A stretch of DNA of 64,000 bases from Sphingobacterium psychroaquaticum (GTDB taxonomy: Bacteria > Bacteroidota > Bacteroidia > Sphingobacteriales > Sphingobacteriaceae). Positions 26,539 through 34,967 of the stretch are shown here, piece after piece. The notes under the pieces were generated by a model that made no database searches, was not told where the DNA came from, and was given only the letters and a program-made list of their open reading frames with translations. The first letter of the stretch is position 1. Each line of letters starts with the position of its first letter. A program made the position numbers and the translations under genes. The stretch spans positions 124,001 to 188,000 of the forward strand of contig NZ_FXAU01000005.1 in assembly GCF_900177625.1 (NCBI RefSeq). Direction: 5' to 3'.

Positions 26539-26578
26539 GACAGGTAAAGTCATCCTCATAGAGCGAGCTTTACTTGTC
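26539..26578 (+). other. Intergenic hairpin between DUF4374 and DUF4198 genes
   Basis: GACAGGTAAAG (26539-26549) pairs with CTTTACTTGTC (26568-26578) with one wobble. No poly-T tail follows. It may adjust expression of the distal genes or protect the upstream message. Confidence 0.4.
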
Positions 26579-26605
26579 TATCAGCTTTAAAGTAAAAGAC
26601 ATTTT

Positions 26606-27304
26606 ATGAAAAAATTAATAGTATCCATCCTTACTTTTTTTGTGGTATTGTCGGCTTCGGCCCATGCGGTATTTATCGAGACCGCGCTCAAAGGAGTTAA
26701 AGGTCAGTCGCACACGGTTAAAGTCGTTTACGGCGAACCTGATGAGCATGAGGATATCTCGAAATGGTGGTGGTACAAAGATGGAATGCAGGTGGATTTG
26801 ACTTTGATCAAACCCGATGGAAGTACGACCGCATTGACGACAACAGCACAAGGCAACCATCTGTTGGCAACTTTTGTCCCGGATCAAGAAGGCGTCTATC
26901 ATGTGTCGCTAGCGAGGGATACCGAGCGTCGTGAAGGGGCTAAAACACAGTATCAAATCAATGCTTTAGCGTCAATTCAAGTGGGGCGTAGTACCGTAGG
27001 AAATGTTGCAACCCATATTGTTAATGATTTGTTTGTTTATGCAGATCAAGGGGCTTACAAAAACAAAAAAGAAGTTTCATTGGCGTTGTACGAAAAAGGA
27101 AAACCTGCGGCGCATGCTTTCTTTCAGGTAATTGCCCCGAGTGGTTGGATTAGATGGGTCGAGACAGATGACAAAGGTGTTGCTCGTTTTACTCCAGAAT
27201 GGACGGGCAAATACTTTGTTGAGGTATCGAAAAAAGAAAAAGTTGAAGGAGAAGCTTTCGAAGAATATAGCCGAGCTACTTCGATGAGTTTTGAGGTGAA
27301 ATAA
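26606..27304 (+). CDS. DUF4198-like periplasmic protein
   Basis: A 232-residue exported protein (signal peptide 1-21, ending SAHA) made of two Ig-like/beta-sandwich units. It begins HAVFIETALKGVKGQ and has the strand VKVVYGEPDEHEDISKW, matching the DUF4198 (CbiK-related) family found with nickel, cobalt or other metal uptake genes. In this operon it sits between a DUF4374 lipoprotein and a PepSY protein, so a periplasmic metal-complex handling role is likely, though the metal is unknown. Confidence 0.7.
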   Translation: MKKLIVSILTFFVVLSASAHAVFIETALKGVKGQSHTVKVVYGEPDEHEDISKWWWYKDGMQVDLTLIKPDGSTTALTTTAQGNHLLATFVPDQEGVYHVSLARDTERREGAKTQYQINALASIQVGRSTVGNVATHIVNDLFVYADQGAYKNKKEVSLALYEKGKPAAHAFFQVIAPSGWIRWVETDDKGVARFTPEWTGKYFVEVSKKEKVEGEAFEEYSRATSMSFEVK

Positions 27305-27311
27305 ATAGGAA

Positions 27312-28646
27312 ATGGCTGTAAGAGAGAAGAAGAGAAACTTGTCGATATTTAGGCTGGTTAATAACTGGTTACATCTTTGGTTAGGTTTAATATCAGGTAT
27401 TATCGTGTTTATTATTTGCTTGATGGCTTGTTTATGGGTTTTCAATTATGAGATTATAGATCTTATGATTCCTAAAAAGGAGCGACAATATATTTTAGCA
27501 TCAAGCAAATCTTTGATTTCTCCTTCTAAGATTACGTCTATTGCTGACTCACTTTACCCGAACACTGTTGTGGGTGGAATTACGTATACGAGGGATTATC
27601 CCGTATCATTTACGATTCAAAAACAAAAGAAGGATGGGGATCGAAAGAGGAGTAAACCTGAAATCCATTTACTGCATCCCTATACCGGAGCATACTTGGG
27701 GTTACAAAAGGAGGACAGTTCAGAAGAAGCACAGTTACGTGAAAAGTTGAATAGTTTCTTTGCTTGGACTTTGAGTGGACATCGCTTTTTGTGGTTACCT
27801 AGAGATGTTGGTCGGCCAATCGTTAATTATGCGACGCTGATCTTCTCGATAACATTAATTACCGGTTTGGTCTGGTGGTACCCGAAAAAATGGACGAAGT
27901 CCGTCCGCGATAAGAGTTTTAAAATAAAATGGAAAGCAGGATGGAAACGGGTGAATCTTGACCTGCATAACGTGGTCGGCTTTTATTCTTTTCTGTTGGT
28001 TCTATTGTTGGCGGTTACGGGGATGTATTACGGTATTACCTGGTTAAATAAAGCCTTGTATTGGTCAACGAATTGGGGAACAAGTTTGCCCGAACGTACT
28101 TCGGTGAGTTCAGATACGACAAAAACTGCTTACCTGACTCAATTTCCAGCCGTTTTTGATAAGGAAATCCAATCCATACTGACGCAGTATAAGGATCCAC
28201 ATTATTTGACGATTACTTATCCAGATAAGGACAAAAAAGAGGGTACGATATCGGTGTATATCCGAAATGATATGGACCGACAGTTTAATAATCGTTATTA
28301 TTCGTTCGATCAATATACAGGAGCGTTTCTTCCAAATAGTATTTCTTTATTTAATAAAGATTACGAGGAGTTGAGTGCGGGAGAAAAGTTTAGGAGACTT
28401 AATTACGATATCCATGTAGGGTCGATTTGGGGATTCCCATCTAAGGTTTTGGCTTTTTTCTTAACTTTTATAGCCGGTTCAATGCCGATTACAGGATTTA
28501 TTATCTGGTATAATCGTAAGTGGGGAAAGAAAAAAGGAAGAAACAAAAAATCAAAGGATACAAACCGGGACGTTCAAAACATAGCAGGTGATGCGCTTGA
28601 AATAAAGCCTCCTGTACGGTTCCGACCTAAGTCTACGAATATGTAG
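27312..28646 (+). CDS. PepSY-domain inner-membrane protein (putative ferric-siderophore reductase)
   Basis: A 444-residue PepSY-TM family protein with four transmembrane helices: about 20-45 (beginning LHLWLGLISG), 172-190, 217-240 and 378-398. Conserved histidines lie at the helix borders (NNWLHLWLGL, LSGHRFLWLP, NLDLHNVVGFY, YDIHVGSIWGF), the pattern of heme-binding membrane reductases such as FoxB/PiuB-like proteins that reduce ferric siderophores. Two PepSY-like regions face the periplasm. It ends the operon 8 bases after the DUF4198 gene, followed by the palindrome at 28654-28695. Confidence 0.88.
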   Translation: MAVREKKRNLSIFRLVNNWLHLWLGLISGIIVFIICLMACLWVFNYEIIDLMIPKKERQYILASSKSLISPSKITSIADSLYPNTVVGGITYTRDYPVSFTIQKQKKDGDRKRSKPEIHLLHPYTGAYLGLQKEDSSEEAQLREKLNSFFAWTLSGHRFLWLPRDVGRPIVNYATLIFSITLITGLVWWYPKKWTKSVRDKSFKIKWKAGWKRVNLDLHNVVGFYSFLLVLLLAVTGMYYGITWLNKALYWSTNWGTSLPERTSVSSDTTKTAYLTQFPAVFDKEIQSILTQYKDPHYLTITYPDKDKKEGTISVYIRNDMDRQFNNRYYSFDQYTGAFLPNSISLFNKDYEELSAGEKFRRLNYDIHVGSIWGFPSKVLAFFLTFIAGSMPITGFIIWYNRKWGKKKGRNKKSKDTNRDVQNIAGDALEIKPPVRFRPKSTNM

Positions 28647-28653
28647 ACGATAC

Positions 28654-28695
28654 AATTTTCTAGGTACACTTTTTAAAAAGTGTACCTAGAAAATT
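28654..28695. repeat. 42-base perfect palindrome after the uptake operon
   Basis: Two 21-base arms meet without a loop between 28674 and 28675; the centre is TTTTTAAAAA, the arms carry CTAGGTACAC and GTGTACCTAG, and the ends are AATTTT/AAAATT. It lies just after the PepSY stop. As RNA it could act as terminator on either strand, but a loop-free palindrome of this length is also a possible protein-binding or recombination site. Confidence 0.7.
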
Positions 28696-28771
28696 ACCGT
28701 AATAATTACTATTTAATTTACAATGCTTAAACTGGTTCTTCCCGTGGGGAGGGACATGGGAGACTATTATA

Positions 28772-31126
28772 ATGAAATCAACCATACTATGCGTGTTATT
28801 TTCTTGTTCTGTGCTAGGGGCATTCGCGCAGGCCACTTTATCTGGTAAAGTGTTTGATCAGGGGGGCTTACCGATGAAAGGTGTGTCAATACGGTTGCTA
28901 CAGCTACCTGATTCAACCTTAATGATGCAGACAACAGCGCTTGCGGATGGATCATTCGAGATGCGGGGACTTCAAAAGGGCGAATATCTTGTTCATTATA
29001 GTTCTGTGGGCTATGTTTCTATGTTCAGCAGACCTTATACATTAACGACCACGAGTCAAGCTGTGGTGCCGATTTTCTTGCCGCCAACAGAACAGGCCAT
29101 AGAAACGGTAAAAGTTGTGGGGAAGCAGGCAAGTATTCGTCAATATGCAGATAAAATGGTGGTTGACGTGGAAGGAAGTGTATTGGCAGAGGGAAATAAT
29201 GTGTTGGAGCTATTAGAAAAAACTCCTGGACTGGTGTCCGATGGTAAAGGGAATTTCTCTATTCAAGGTCGAGCAGGGGCAAACGTTCGTATAGATGGGC
29301 GTGATATGTATGTTTCGGGAGAGCAGTTAGCCAGTATTCTGCGTGGACTACAAGCTTCTGAGGTATCAAAACTTGAGCTGATGAGCAATCCATCCGCCCG
29401 CGAGGATGCTTCAGGTACTGCTGGAATTATCAATATCGTAACGAAACGAAATACTAAAGTAGGTTTTGGTGGCGATGTTTCCTTACGGGGTAGTCAAGGT
29501 CGATCTTTCGATGGTGGTTTTGGCGGAGGACTGCATTATAAAGTCAATGGTTTGGATATGTATGTGCAAGGAAATGAAAATTATAGCCGGACGAACAGTT
29601 ATAATCTGACAGAGCGGAGCTTTTATAGCCAAGGGGATTTGATGTCTTTTCAACGACAAGATGAAAAAAAGTATCTTGATAATGCGGTCTCTCACAGTGT
29701 TCGGGCTGGAGCGAAGTATGAGTTTGCAAATGGAGGAATATTGGACGGAAGTGTGCATTGGATGGAAGGTAAATATAAACCATATGCAACGATTGAAATG
29801 GATACATGGAACTACCCCAATCAGGTACATGCTAGCCGCGCAAAAAGTTTTAACAACTTTGATGAATCATACAAAAACTGGACATTTAATGTCAATTACG
29901 CTAATAAATATGAAGGAGAAGATCACTTTTTAAAATTCAATTTTGATTTTGCGCCACACGGTAATGATTATAATAATCGTTTTGAAACGGATGTTTTTGA
30001 TCTTTTGAATAATACGGAAAAAGCAATAGGACGTACCAACGTACAGGACCTAAGTAATACGACGTATGCCGGTCGGCTTGACTACAGTCGGCCATTAGCG
30101 AATGCCAATAAAATTGAGCTTGGCTGGAAAGGAACTTATTTTTTCATCAATAATGATGTGGTCAATACTGTGCTTGAGAACAAGCTTTGGGTCAAGGATA
30201 TAGCTACTTCAAATCGTTTTCAATATACACAACATATTGAAGCTGTGTACGCTATTTATTCAGGGAAGTATAAAAAAATTGAATATCAAGCAGGCTTGCG
30301 CGGCGAGTACACATTTATCAATGCGAATCAGGTAACATTAAATAAGAAAAATGATCAACGTTACTTTGATCTCTTTCCAAGCGGATCCTTGTTGTATAAT
30401 CTGAATGAAAATCATATGTTGCGATCTTCATTTAGCAGTCGTATTGAGCGTCCGGGGGATCATGATATCAATGTTTTTCGTATTTATGAAGATGCATTTA
30501 GTTATTTCGAAGGAAATCCTGATTTGAAGCCAGAAAAGAGTTATATCACGGAAATAGGGCATGGTTTCAAAAATCGATTGTTCACTACATTGGGCATATC
30601 TTATGGAAAAGATATTATTAATTGGATCATGCGTCGAGGAGATCAAGTTGGAGAGAACCTTTCTAAACCTGAAAATATCGGACGTTATCTTAACTACAGC
30701 GCAAGCGTTATGTATAATCAAACGTTAACGAGATGGTGGACTGCTAGCCATTATGTGAATGCTTTTTACAATGATTATTCGGGAGAAATTGATCAGGTTA
30801 ATTTAGATGCGAAAGGCTCTAGTTGGACCGCCAACAGTCGGCATACTTTACAGTTTAAATATGGGATACGATCGGAGATTTCTATGTATTATCGTTCGGG
30901 GGTGACGACGGGACCATCGCGAACAGATCAGCGCTATGGTTTAGATCTAGCAGCGGAAAAGAAAATGTTTGGCGATCGTGGAATGATTAAATTAGCCGTA
31001 AATGGATTGCTTCGCAATGCTAATCCACAGCTTACGAGTGAACACGGTGACCTAAAGATATTTTATTCAGATTTTCCTGATAATCGTAAGGTTTTATTAT
31101 CTCTGAGTTATCGTTTTGGGAATTAA
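28772..31126 (+). CDS. Outer-membrane beta-barrel protein, TonB-receptor-like (OMP_b-brl_3 type)
   Basis: A 784-residue protein: signal peptide 1-19 (AFA/QAT), an N-terminal CarboxypepD-reg-like domain (LSGKVFDQGGLPMKGVSIRL), a plug-like region (QGRAGANVRIDGRDMYVSG, LELMSNPSAREDASGTAGII), and a long barrel with a final strand LLSLSYRFGN. The family is widespread in Bacteroidota and its substrate is usually unknown. It is monocistronic: the palindrome lies upstream and a terminator at 31260-31294 downstream. It may still be coregulated with the uptake operon before it. Confidence 0.85.
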   Translation: MKSTILCVLFSCSVLGAFAQATLSGKVFDQGGLPMKGVSIRLLQLPDSTLMMQTTALADGSFEMRGLQKGEYLVHYSSVGYVSMFSRPYTLTTTSQAVVPIFLPPTEQAIETVKVVGKQASIRQYADKMVVDVEGSVLAEGNNVLELLEKTPGLVSDGKGNFSIQGRAGANVRIDGRDMYVSGEQLASILRGLQASEVSKLELMSNPSAREDASGTAGIINIVTKRNTKVGFGGDVSLRGSQGRSFDGGFGGGLHYKVNGLDMYVQGNENYSRTNSYNLTERSFYSQGDLMSFQRQDEKKYLDNAVSHSVRAGAKYEFANGGILDGSVHWMEGKYKPYATIEMDTWNYPNQVHASRAKSFNNFDESYKNWTFNVNYANKYEGEDHFLKFNFDFAPHGNDYNNRFETDVFDLLNNTEKAIGRTNVQDLSNTTYAGRLDYSRPLANANKIELGWKGTYFFINNDVVNTVLENKLWVKDIATSNRFQYTQHIEAVYAIYSGKYKKIEYQAGLRGEYTFINANQVTLNKKNDQRYFDLFPSGSLLYNLNENHMLRSSFSSRIERPGDHDINVFRIYEDAFSYFEGNPDLKPEKSYITEIGHGFKNRLFTTLGISYGKDIINWIMRRGDQVGENLSKPENIGRYLNYSASVMYNQTLTRWWTASHYVNAFYNDYSGEIDQVNLDAKGSSWTANSRHTLQFKYGIRSEISMYYRSGVTTGPSRTDQRYGLDLAAEKKMFGDRGMIKLAVNGLLRNANPQLTSEHGDLKIFYSDFPDNRKVLLSLSYRFGN

Positions 31127-31259
31127 TATGGATTGACTACCAAGCGATACGGCGATGTTTTCTTGTGTTAAACGTTGAAAACCAGCATTAACGAAGCATA
31201 AAGACCTGTAGTTTCTTGCTTTCCATGGCCTGTATATTCATCCTAGCAGAGGTCTATTC

Positions 31260-31294
31260 AAAAAGCTATTCTAGATATGTAGAATGGCTTTTTT
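31260..31294 (+). terminator. Rho-independent terminator of the outer-membrane barrel gene
   Basis: AAAAAGCTATTCTA (31260-31273) pairs, with one wobble, with TAGAATGGCTTTTT (31280-31293); loop GATATG; a T run continues to 31294. Confidence 0.75.
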
Positions 31295-31370
31295 ATATTT
31301 GCTTACTCTTTTAAAATGGGGAACTGTTCAAATGATAAAGGACCTCCTATTATAGACAAAACGAAAACCC

Positions 31371-31937
31371 ATGAAGCAAAAATTTAAGAATTATACGATT
31401 CAGTTTATTAAAGAGATTATTCCTGTAATTGCGGGTATTCTTATCGCTCTTTTCATTGATAATTGGAACTCCCAAAGAAAAGATAAACTCTATATCGATC
31501 AAGTGTTTTCAACCATAGACAGTGAAATAAAGGAATCGAGAGAAGATATCATGGCAACGATACCCCAACAAGAATCGTTGATTGATTCATTGGACTTCTA
31601 TTCAACTCATAAGGAGGTTACTATTCAGGATATTGTGATGCGGTCTAAAGGAATATTTATTCCTCGGATTAGAATTAATGCCTGGAAGGCTGTTTCCGGT
31701 AGTAAAATTGATTTAATTGACTATACGAGGGTCGCTTCACTATCCAATATTGAAGAATTGAAAGGAACATTAAGCGACAAAACTCAATTTTTAATGAGCT
31801 TTCTGTATACCAACATAAATGCAACCGATCATAACACCAAGCAGACCTTAAAAATGATCCTTTTAGATATTCTTCAAACCGAAAAAACGATAGAACAGAA
31901 CATCAAACTATTCGAAAAGGAAAATGCTGATCAATAA
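31371..31937 (+). CDS. Small single-pass membrane protein, DUF6090-like
   Basis: A 188-residue protein. The N-terminal helix (FIKEIIPVIAGILIALFIDN, residues 13-32) followed by W-N-S is the signature of a common Bacteroidota membrane protein family I associate with DUF6090. The remainder is a helical domain on one side of the membrane (STIDSEIKESREDIMATIPQ and a later QTLKMILLDILQTEKTIEQN). No known function. It stands alone between the barrel gene and the sulfatase. Confidence 0.65.
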   Translation: MKQKFKNYTIQFIKEIIPVIAGILIALFIDNWNSQRKDKLYIDQVFSTIDSEIKESREDIMATIPQQESLIDSLDFYSTHKEVTIQDIVMRSKGIFIPRIRINAWKAVSGSKIDLIDYTRVASLSNIEELKGTLSDKTQFLMSFLYTNINATDHNTKQTLKMILLDILQTEKTIEQNIKLFEKENADQ

Positions 31938-32177
31938 TGGATGACTGGCAGATGGAATTTCCTCCTGGTTTTTGATATCACTGTCCGAAAACGGAAAGAG
32001 ATCTCGTATTAAAGTTGTGGCATGTTCTAAATCTTGTAGAAGATGTAATCGATCATCGCCCAGATAGCGTTTGTGTTTGATGGGGAAATATGTTACTTTG
32101 CCTAAAGTAATATTGATAAACCTATTCCATTGTATAATCATTTCCCGACAAAGAGAACGGGTTAAAACGGAACTCGT

Positions 32178-33725
32178 ATGAAACGAACAAAAAGAACGTG
32201 TAGCGTAAGTTTACTGCTGGGTGCTCTGTTTATGGCACTCTCTGTTTCCGGACAGAAAAAGGATCGACCAAATATTATTGTATTTTTTGTAGACGATTTA
32301 GGTTGGCAGGATGTTTCTGTGCCTTTTTATAAAGAGGTTACGCCGTTGAATAAAAAATTCAATACCCCCTTTTTGGAGAATTTAGCCAAAGAAGGGACGA
32401 AATTTACAGATGCGTATGCCACGCCCGTATGTACGCCTTCACGAGTGAGTATGCTAACGGGTTTGAATGCGGCACGCCATAAGGTAACAAACTGGACGCA
32501 TCCTGTGGCGAATAGACCGACGGACAATCCTGACGACATGCTTACTCCACCAGAGTGGAATATAAATGGAATGAGCCCTATTCCAAACATCCCAAAAACT
32601 GTTTATGCCACACCCTTTCCACAGCTCCTGAAAGAAGCAGGTTATTTTACGATACATATTGGAAAAGCGCATTGGGGATCTGCAGGAACTCCCGCCGCAA
32701 GTCCGTTGAATCTTGGTTTTATGGTGAATGTTGGCGGACATTCCGCGGGACATCCACAGAGCTATTATGCAAAAGATAACTACGGAAATGTACCGGGTAA
32801 AGCTAGTCTTCAAGCGGTACCAGACTTGATGGAGTACCATGGTGGTGAGACTTTCCTTACGGAAGCGTTGACGCTTGAAGCCATTAAAGCAATCGCGGAA
32901 CCAATAAGAAGGAAGGAGCCATTTTTTCTAAATTTCTCTAATTATGCGGTACATGTTCCGATCCAACCGGATCCTCGTTTTGTTCAGAAATATCTGGATC
33001 AAGGGATGGATCCTGTGGAGGCAGGTTATGCTTCTTTGGTCGAAGGATTTGATAAAAGTATAGGTGATGTCGTGCAATTCTTGAAGGACAAAGGCGTGTA
33101 TGATAATACAGTTATTATCTTTCTAAGTGATAACGGTGGATTGAGCCTGCAACCGATGCGTACGGGACCAAATCATACGCAAAATTTACCGCTGCGAGCG
33201 GGCAAAGGGTCGATTTATGAGGGCGGAATCCGAATTCCATTACTGATTAAAAATGCGAACAGTCACCAAGCTCGGACCGTAGCTTCTCCTGTAATTATTG
33301 AAGACCTCTTCCCTACTATATTGGAGCTTGCTCAGGTGAAAAGCTATTCGACCGTACAACAGCAGATAGATGGTAAAAGTATCGTTCCGTTAATTGATGG
33401 ACATAGTGACAAGGCTTGGGATTCGAGGGCGTTGATTTGGCATATCCCCAATAAGTGGACGGTTCCTGACGGTCCGGGTATCAACTTCTTTTCGGCTGTT
33501 CGTCAAGGAGATTTTAAGCTTGTTTACGACATGAAAAAAGCGCGTCTTGAACTGTATGATCTTAAAAATGATATCGGCGAGACAACAGACCTGGCAGGGA
33601 AAAATCAGAAGAAGGTGAAAGAGCTTAGTGAGCTTTTGACTCAGAATTTAAAAAGGATGGATGCTCAACTTCCTCATTATATCTCTGATGGAAAGCAAGT
33701 GTTGTACCCGAATGAGGTGAATTAG
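32178..33725 (+). CDS. Type I (Cys-type) sulfatase, secreted (copy 1)
   Basis: A 515-residue S1-family sulfatase: signal peptide 1-25 (LSVSGQ), N-terminal metal site NIIVFFVDDLGWQD (Asp39-Asp40), and the formylglycine signature CTPSR at Cys85-Arg89 followed by SMLTG. A middle HIGKAHWG supplies active-site Lys/His and an FLSDNGG motif provides further Asp/Asn metal ligands. A central insertion near residues 100-135 lengthens the N-terminal subdomain. Oxidation of Cys85 needs an anaerobic sulfatase-maturating enzyme, not encoded in this window. It faces the second sulfatase locus across a shared terminator. Substrate unknown; a sulfated glycan is likely. Confidence 0.92.
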   Translation: MKRTKRTCSVSLLLGALFMALSVSGQKKDRPNIIVFFVDDLGWQDVSVPFYKEVTPLNKKFNTPFLENLAKEGTKFTDAYATPVCTPSRVSMLTGLNAARHKVTNWTHPVANRPTDNPDDMLTPPEWNINGMSPIPNIPKTVYATPFPQLLKEAGYFTIHIGKAHWGSAGTPAASPLNLGFMVNVGGHSAGHPQSYYAKDNYGNVPGKASLQAVPDLMEYHGGETFLTEALTLEAIKAIAEPIRRKEPFFLNFSNYAVHVPIQPDPRFVQKYLDQGMDPVEAGYASLVEGFDKSIGDVVQFLKDKGVYDNTVIIFLSDNGGLSLQPMRTGPNHTQNLPLRAGKGSIYEGGIRIPLLIKNANSHQARTVASPVIIEDLFPTILELAQVKSYSTVQQQIDGKSIVPLIDGHSDKAWDSRALIWHIPNKWTVPDGPGINFFSAVRQGDFKLVYDMKKARLELYDLKNDIGETTDLAGKNQKKVKELSELLTQNLKRMDAQLPHYISDGKQVLYPNEVN

Positions 33726-33745
33726 GAAATTGTCTTTTTAGAGGG

Positions 33746-33782
33746 AATCAGGGTGTTCTACATTTTGTAGAACACCCTGATT
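33746..33782. terminator. Bidirectional terminator between sulfatase and amide hydrolase genes
   Basis: A perfect 17-base stem (33746-33762 with 33766-33782) and a three-base TTT loop, between convergent genes. The arms read AATCAGGGTGTTCTACA and its complement. Confidence 0.85.
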
Positions 33783-33786
33783 TCAG

Positions 33787-34827
33787 TTATATGCCTAAAA
33801 ACTGAAATGGTTTTGTTGCGGCAAAGCTCGCATTTGCTAAACCATTGTAGGTCTTAAATCCGGTCAGATCGAGCTTCATGGCCTTTGCTCCTGCTGATAA
33901 GTCAAATTTTTCAAGATCGACCCAAAAGGTATTGGGTGTCAATACTGTTTCAAAATAATAAACTTTATTTTTCTGGTCCGCAACAGAACGCCAACGGGTG
34001 GAGGAGATATTTGGTTCGGTTTCCGAACTGATACCGAACGGCACCGAACAATTTCGGATAACACTAAATACACTCGCAACAGCCACTCGTGTGTCCTCGG
34101 TTTGTGGAATTGCATTGATATAGTACGATGCGCGCACAAAGCGATCTGCAGCACGGTTTGTGCCAGGGAGCATCACTGTTCCGGGAATCCCCTTCCAATA
34201 GTTATTAAGTGCGAGCTGTTCCTCAAAAACCGGAGAGTTTGTCATAACGGTATAGGAAGGGCTGTGGTGAATGATCAGTTTGCCGTTGATATATTCCATG
34301 ATGGCGTTATCTCCACTTGCATCAGAGATTGATAAATGAAGTGTAGTGAATTTTGTCGTGCCTGGAACGTAATCACTGACGACGGCAAAAGATTCTTTAC
34401 GGAGGTCGTTTACGGCTTCTTCCACAGTAGCGTAATTGTCAAGGACATACTGTGCCCATGCCGAGATAGAAAGACCTTTTCTGTTACCATTCGGGTCGAA
34501 TTTAGGATATGTAGATTCCACCAGCCAAAGTACATTGGCGACCAAGCCACGCTCGTTCATTCCATCTGTCGTTGCGATATCCCAAGCGCTAGCAATCACC
34601 GAACCATACTTAGATTTCCACTTGATAGATTGAGGACCAACCTCTCCACTCCGCTCGATCCCTTTGGGGAAAACCCAAATATTGGCTGCGATTTCATCTT
34701 TCCAATCCATACTCCGTGCCGTGATAATGTTGCCATTAGGCCCTTTGTAAACAACACGGGTACAAGCGATTGCCTTTACACTAAACAAAAGGAATAATCC
34801 TACTAGAAAATGGGATAAAACTCTCAT
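33787..34827 (-). CDS. Linear amide C-N hydrolase, choloylglycine-hydrolase/penicillin-V-acylase family
   Basis: A 346-residue Ntn hydrolase. The signal peptide ends at Ala21 and the next residue is Cys22 (AIACTRVVY), which would become the free N-terminal nucleophile, as in this family. Further family positions are present: Arg in ITARSMDW, Asp in WDIATTDGMNERGL, Asn in YTVMTNSPVFEEQL, and Arg late in RNCSVPFG. It would cleave an amide bond in the periplasm: conjugated bile salt, N-acyl amino acid, acyl-homoserine lactone or penicillin V are family substrates. It is the last gene of the minus-strand SusCD locus, after the sulfatase. Confidence 0.9.
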   Translation of the reverse strand: MRVLSHFLVGLFLLFSVKAIACTRVVYKGPNGNIITARSMDWKDEIAANIWVFPKGIERSGEVGPQSIKWKSKYGSVIASAWDIATTDGMNERGLVANVLWLVESTYPKFDPNGNRKGLSISAWAQYVLDNYATVEEAVNDLRKESFAVVSDYVPGTTKFTTLHLSISDASGDNAIMEYINGKLIIHHSPSYTVMTNSPVFEEQLALNNYWKGIPGTVMLPGTNRAADRFVRASYYINAIPQTEDTRVAVASVFSVIRNCSVPFGISSETEPNISSTRWRSVADQKNKVYYFETVLTPNTFWVDLEKFDLSAGAKAMKLDLTGFKTYNGLANASFAATKPFQFLGI

Positions 34828-34967
34828 AAAACAATAATTTGTGAATATTTATTTTAACTGTATTGTGGTACAAAGGTAGACCTTCGAGCGACACAAAAAA
34901 AGCGAACGTGAGGCCGTCTTAACCGATTAACAATTAAATCACAATTCGGTTTGCTTACTACGTTTTA

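Noticed and set aside
31908..32141. 77-residue minus-strand ORF between the small membrane protein and the sulfatase
   Set aside because: Composition is faintly protein-like but there is no recognisable domain, it overlaps the end of the plus-strand gene, and no promoter is evident.
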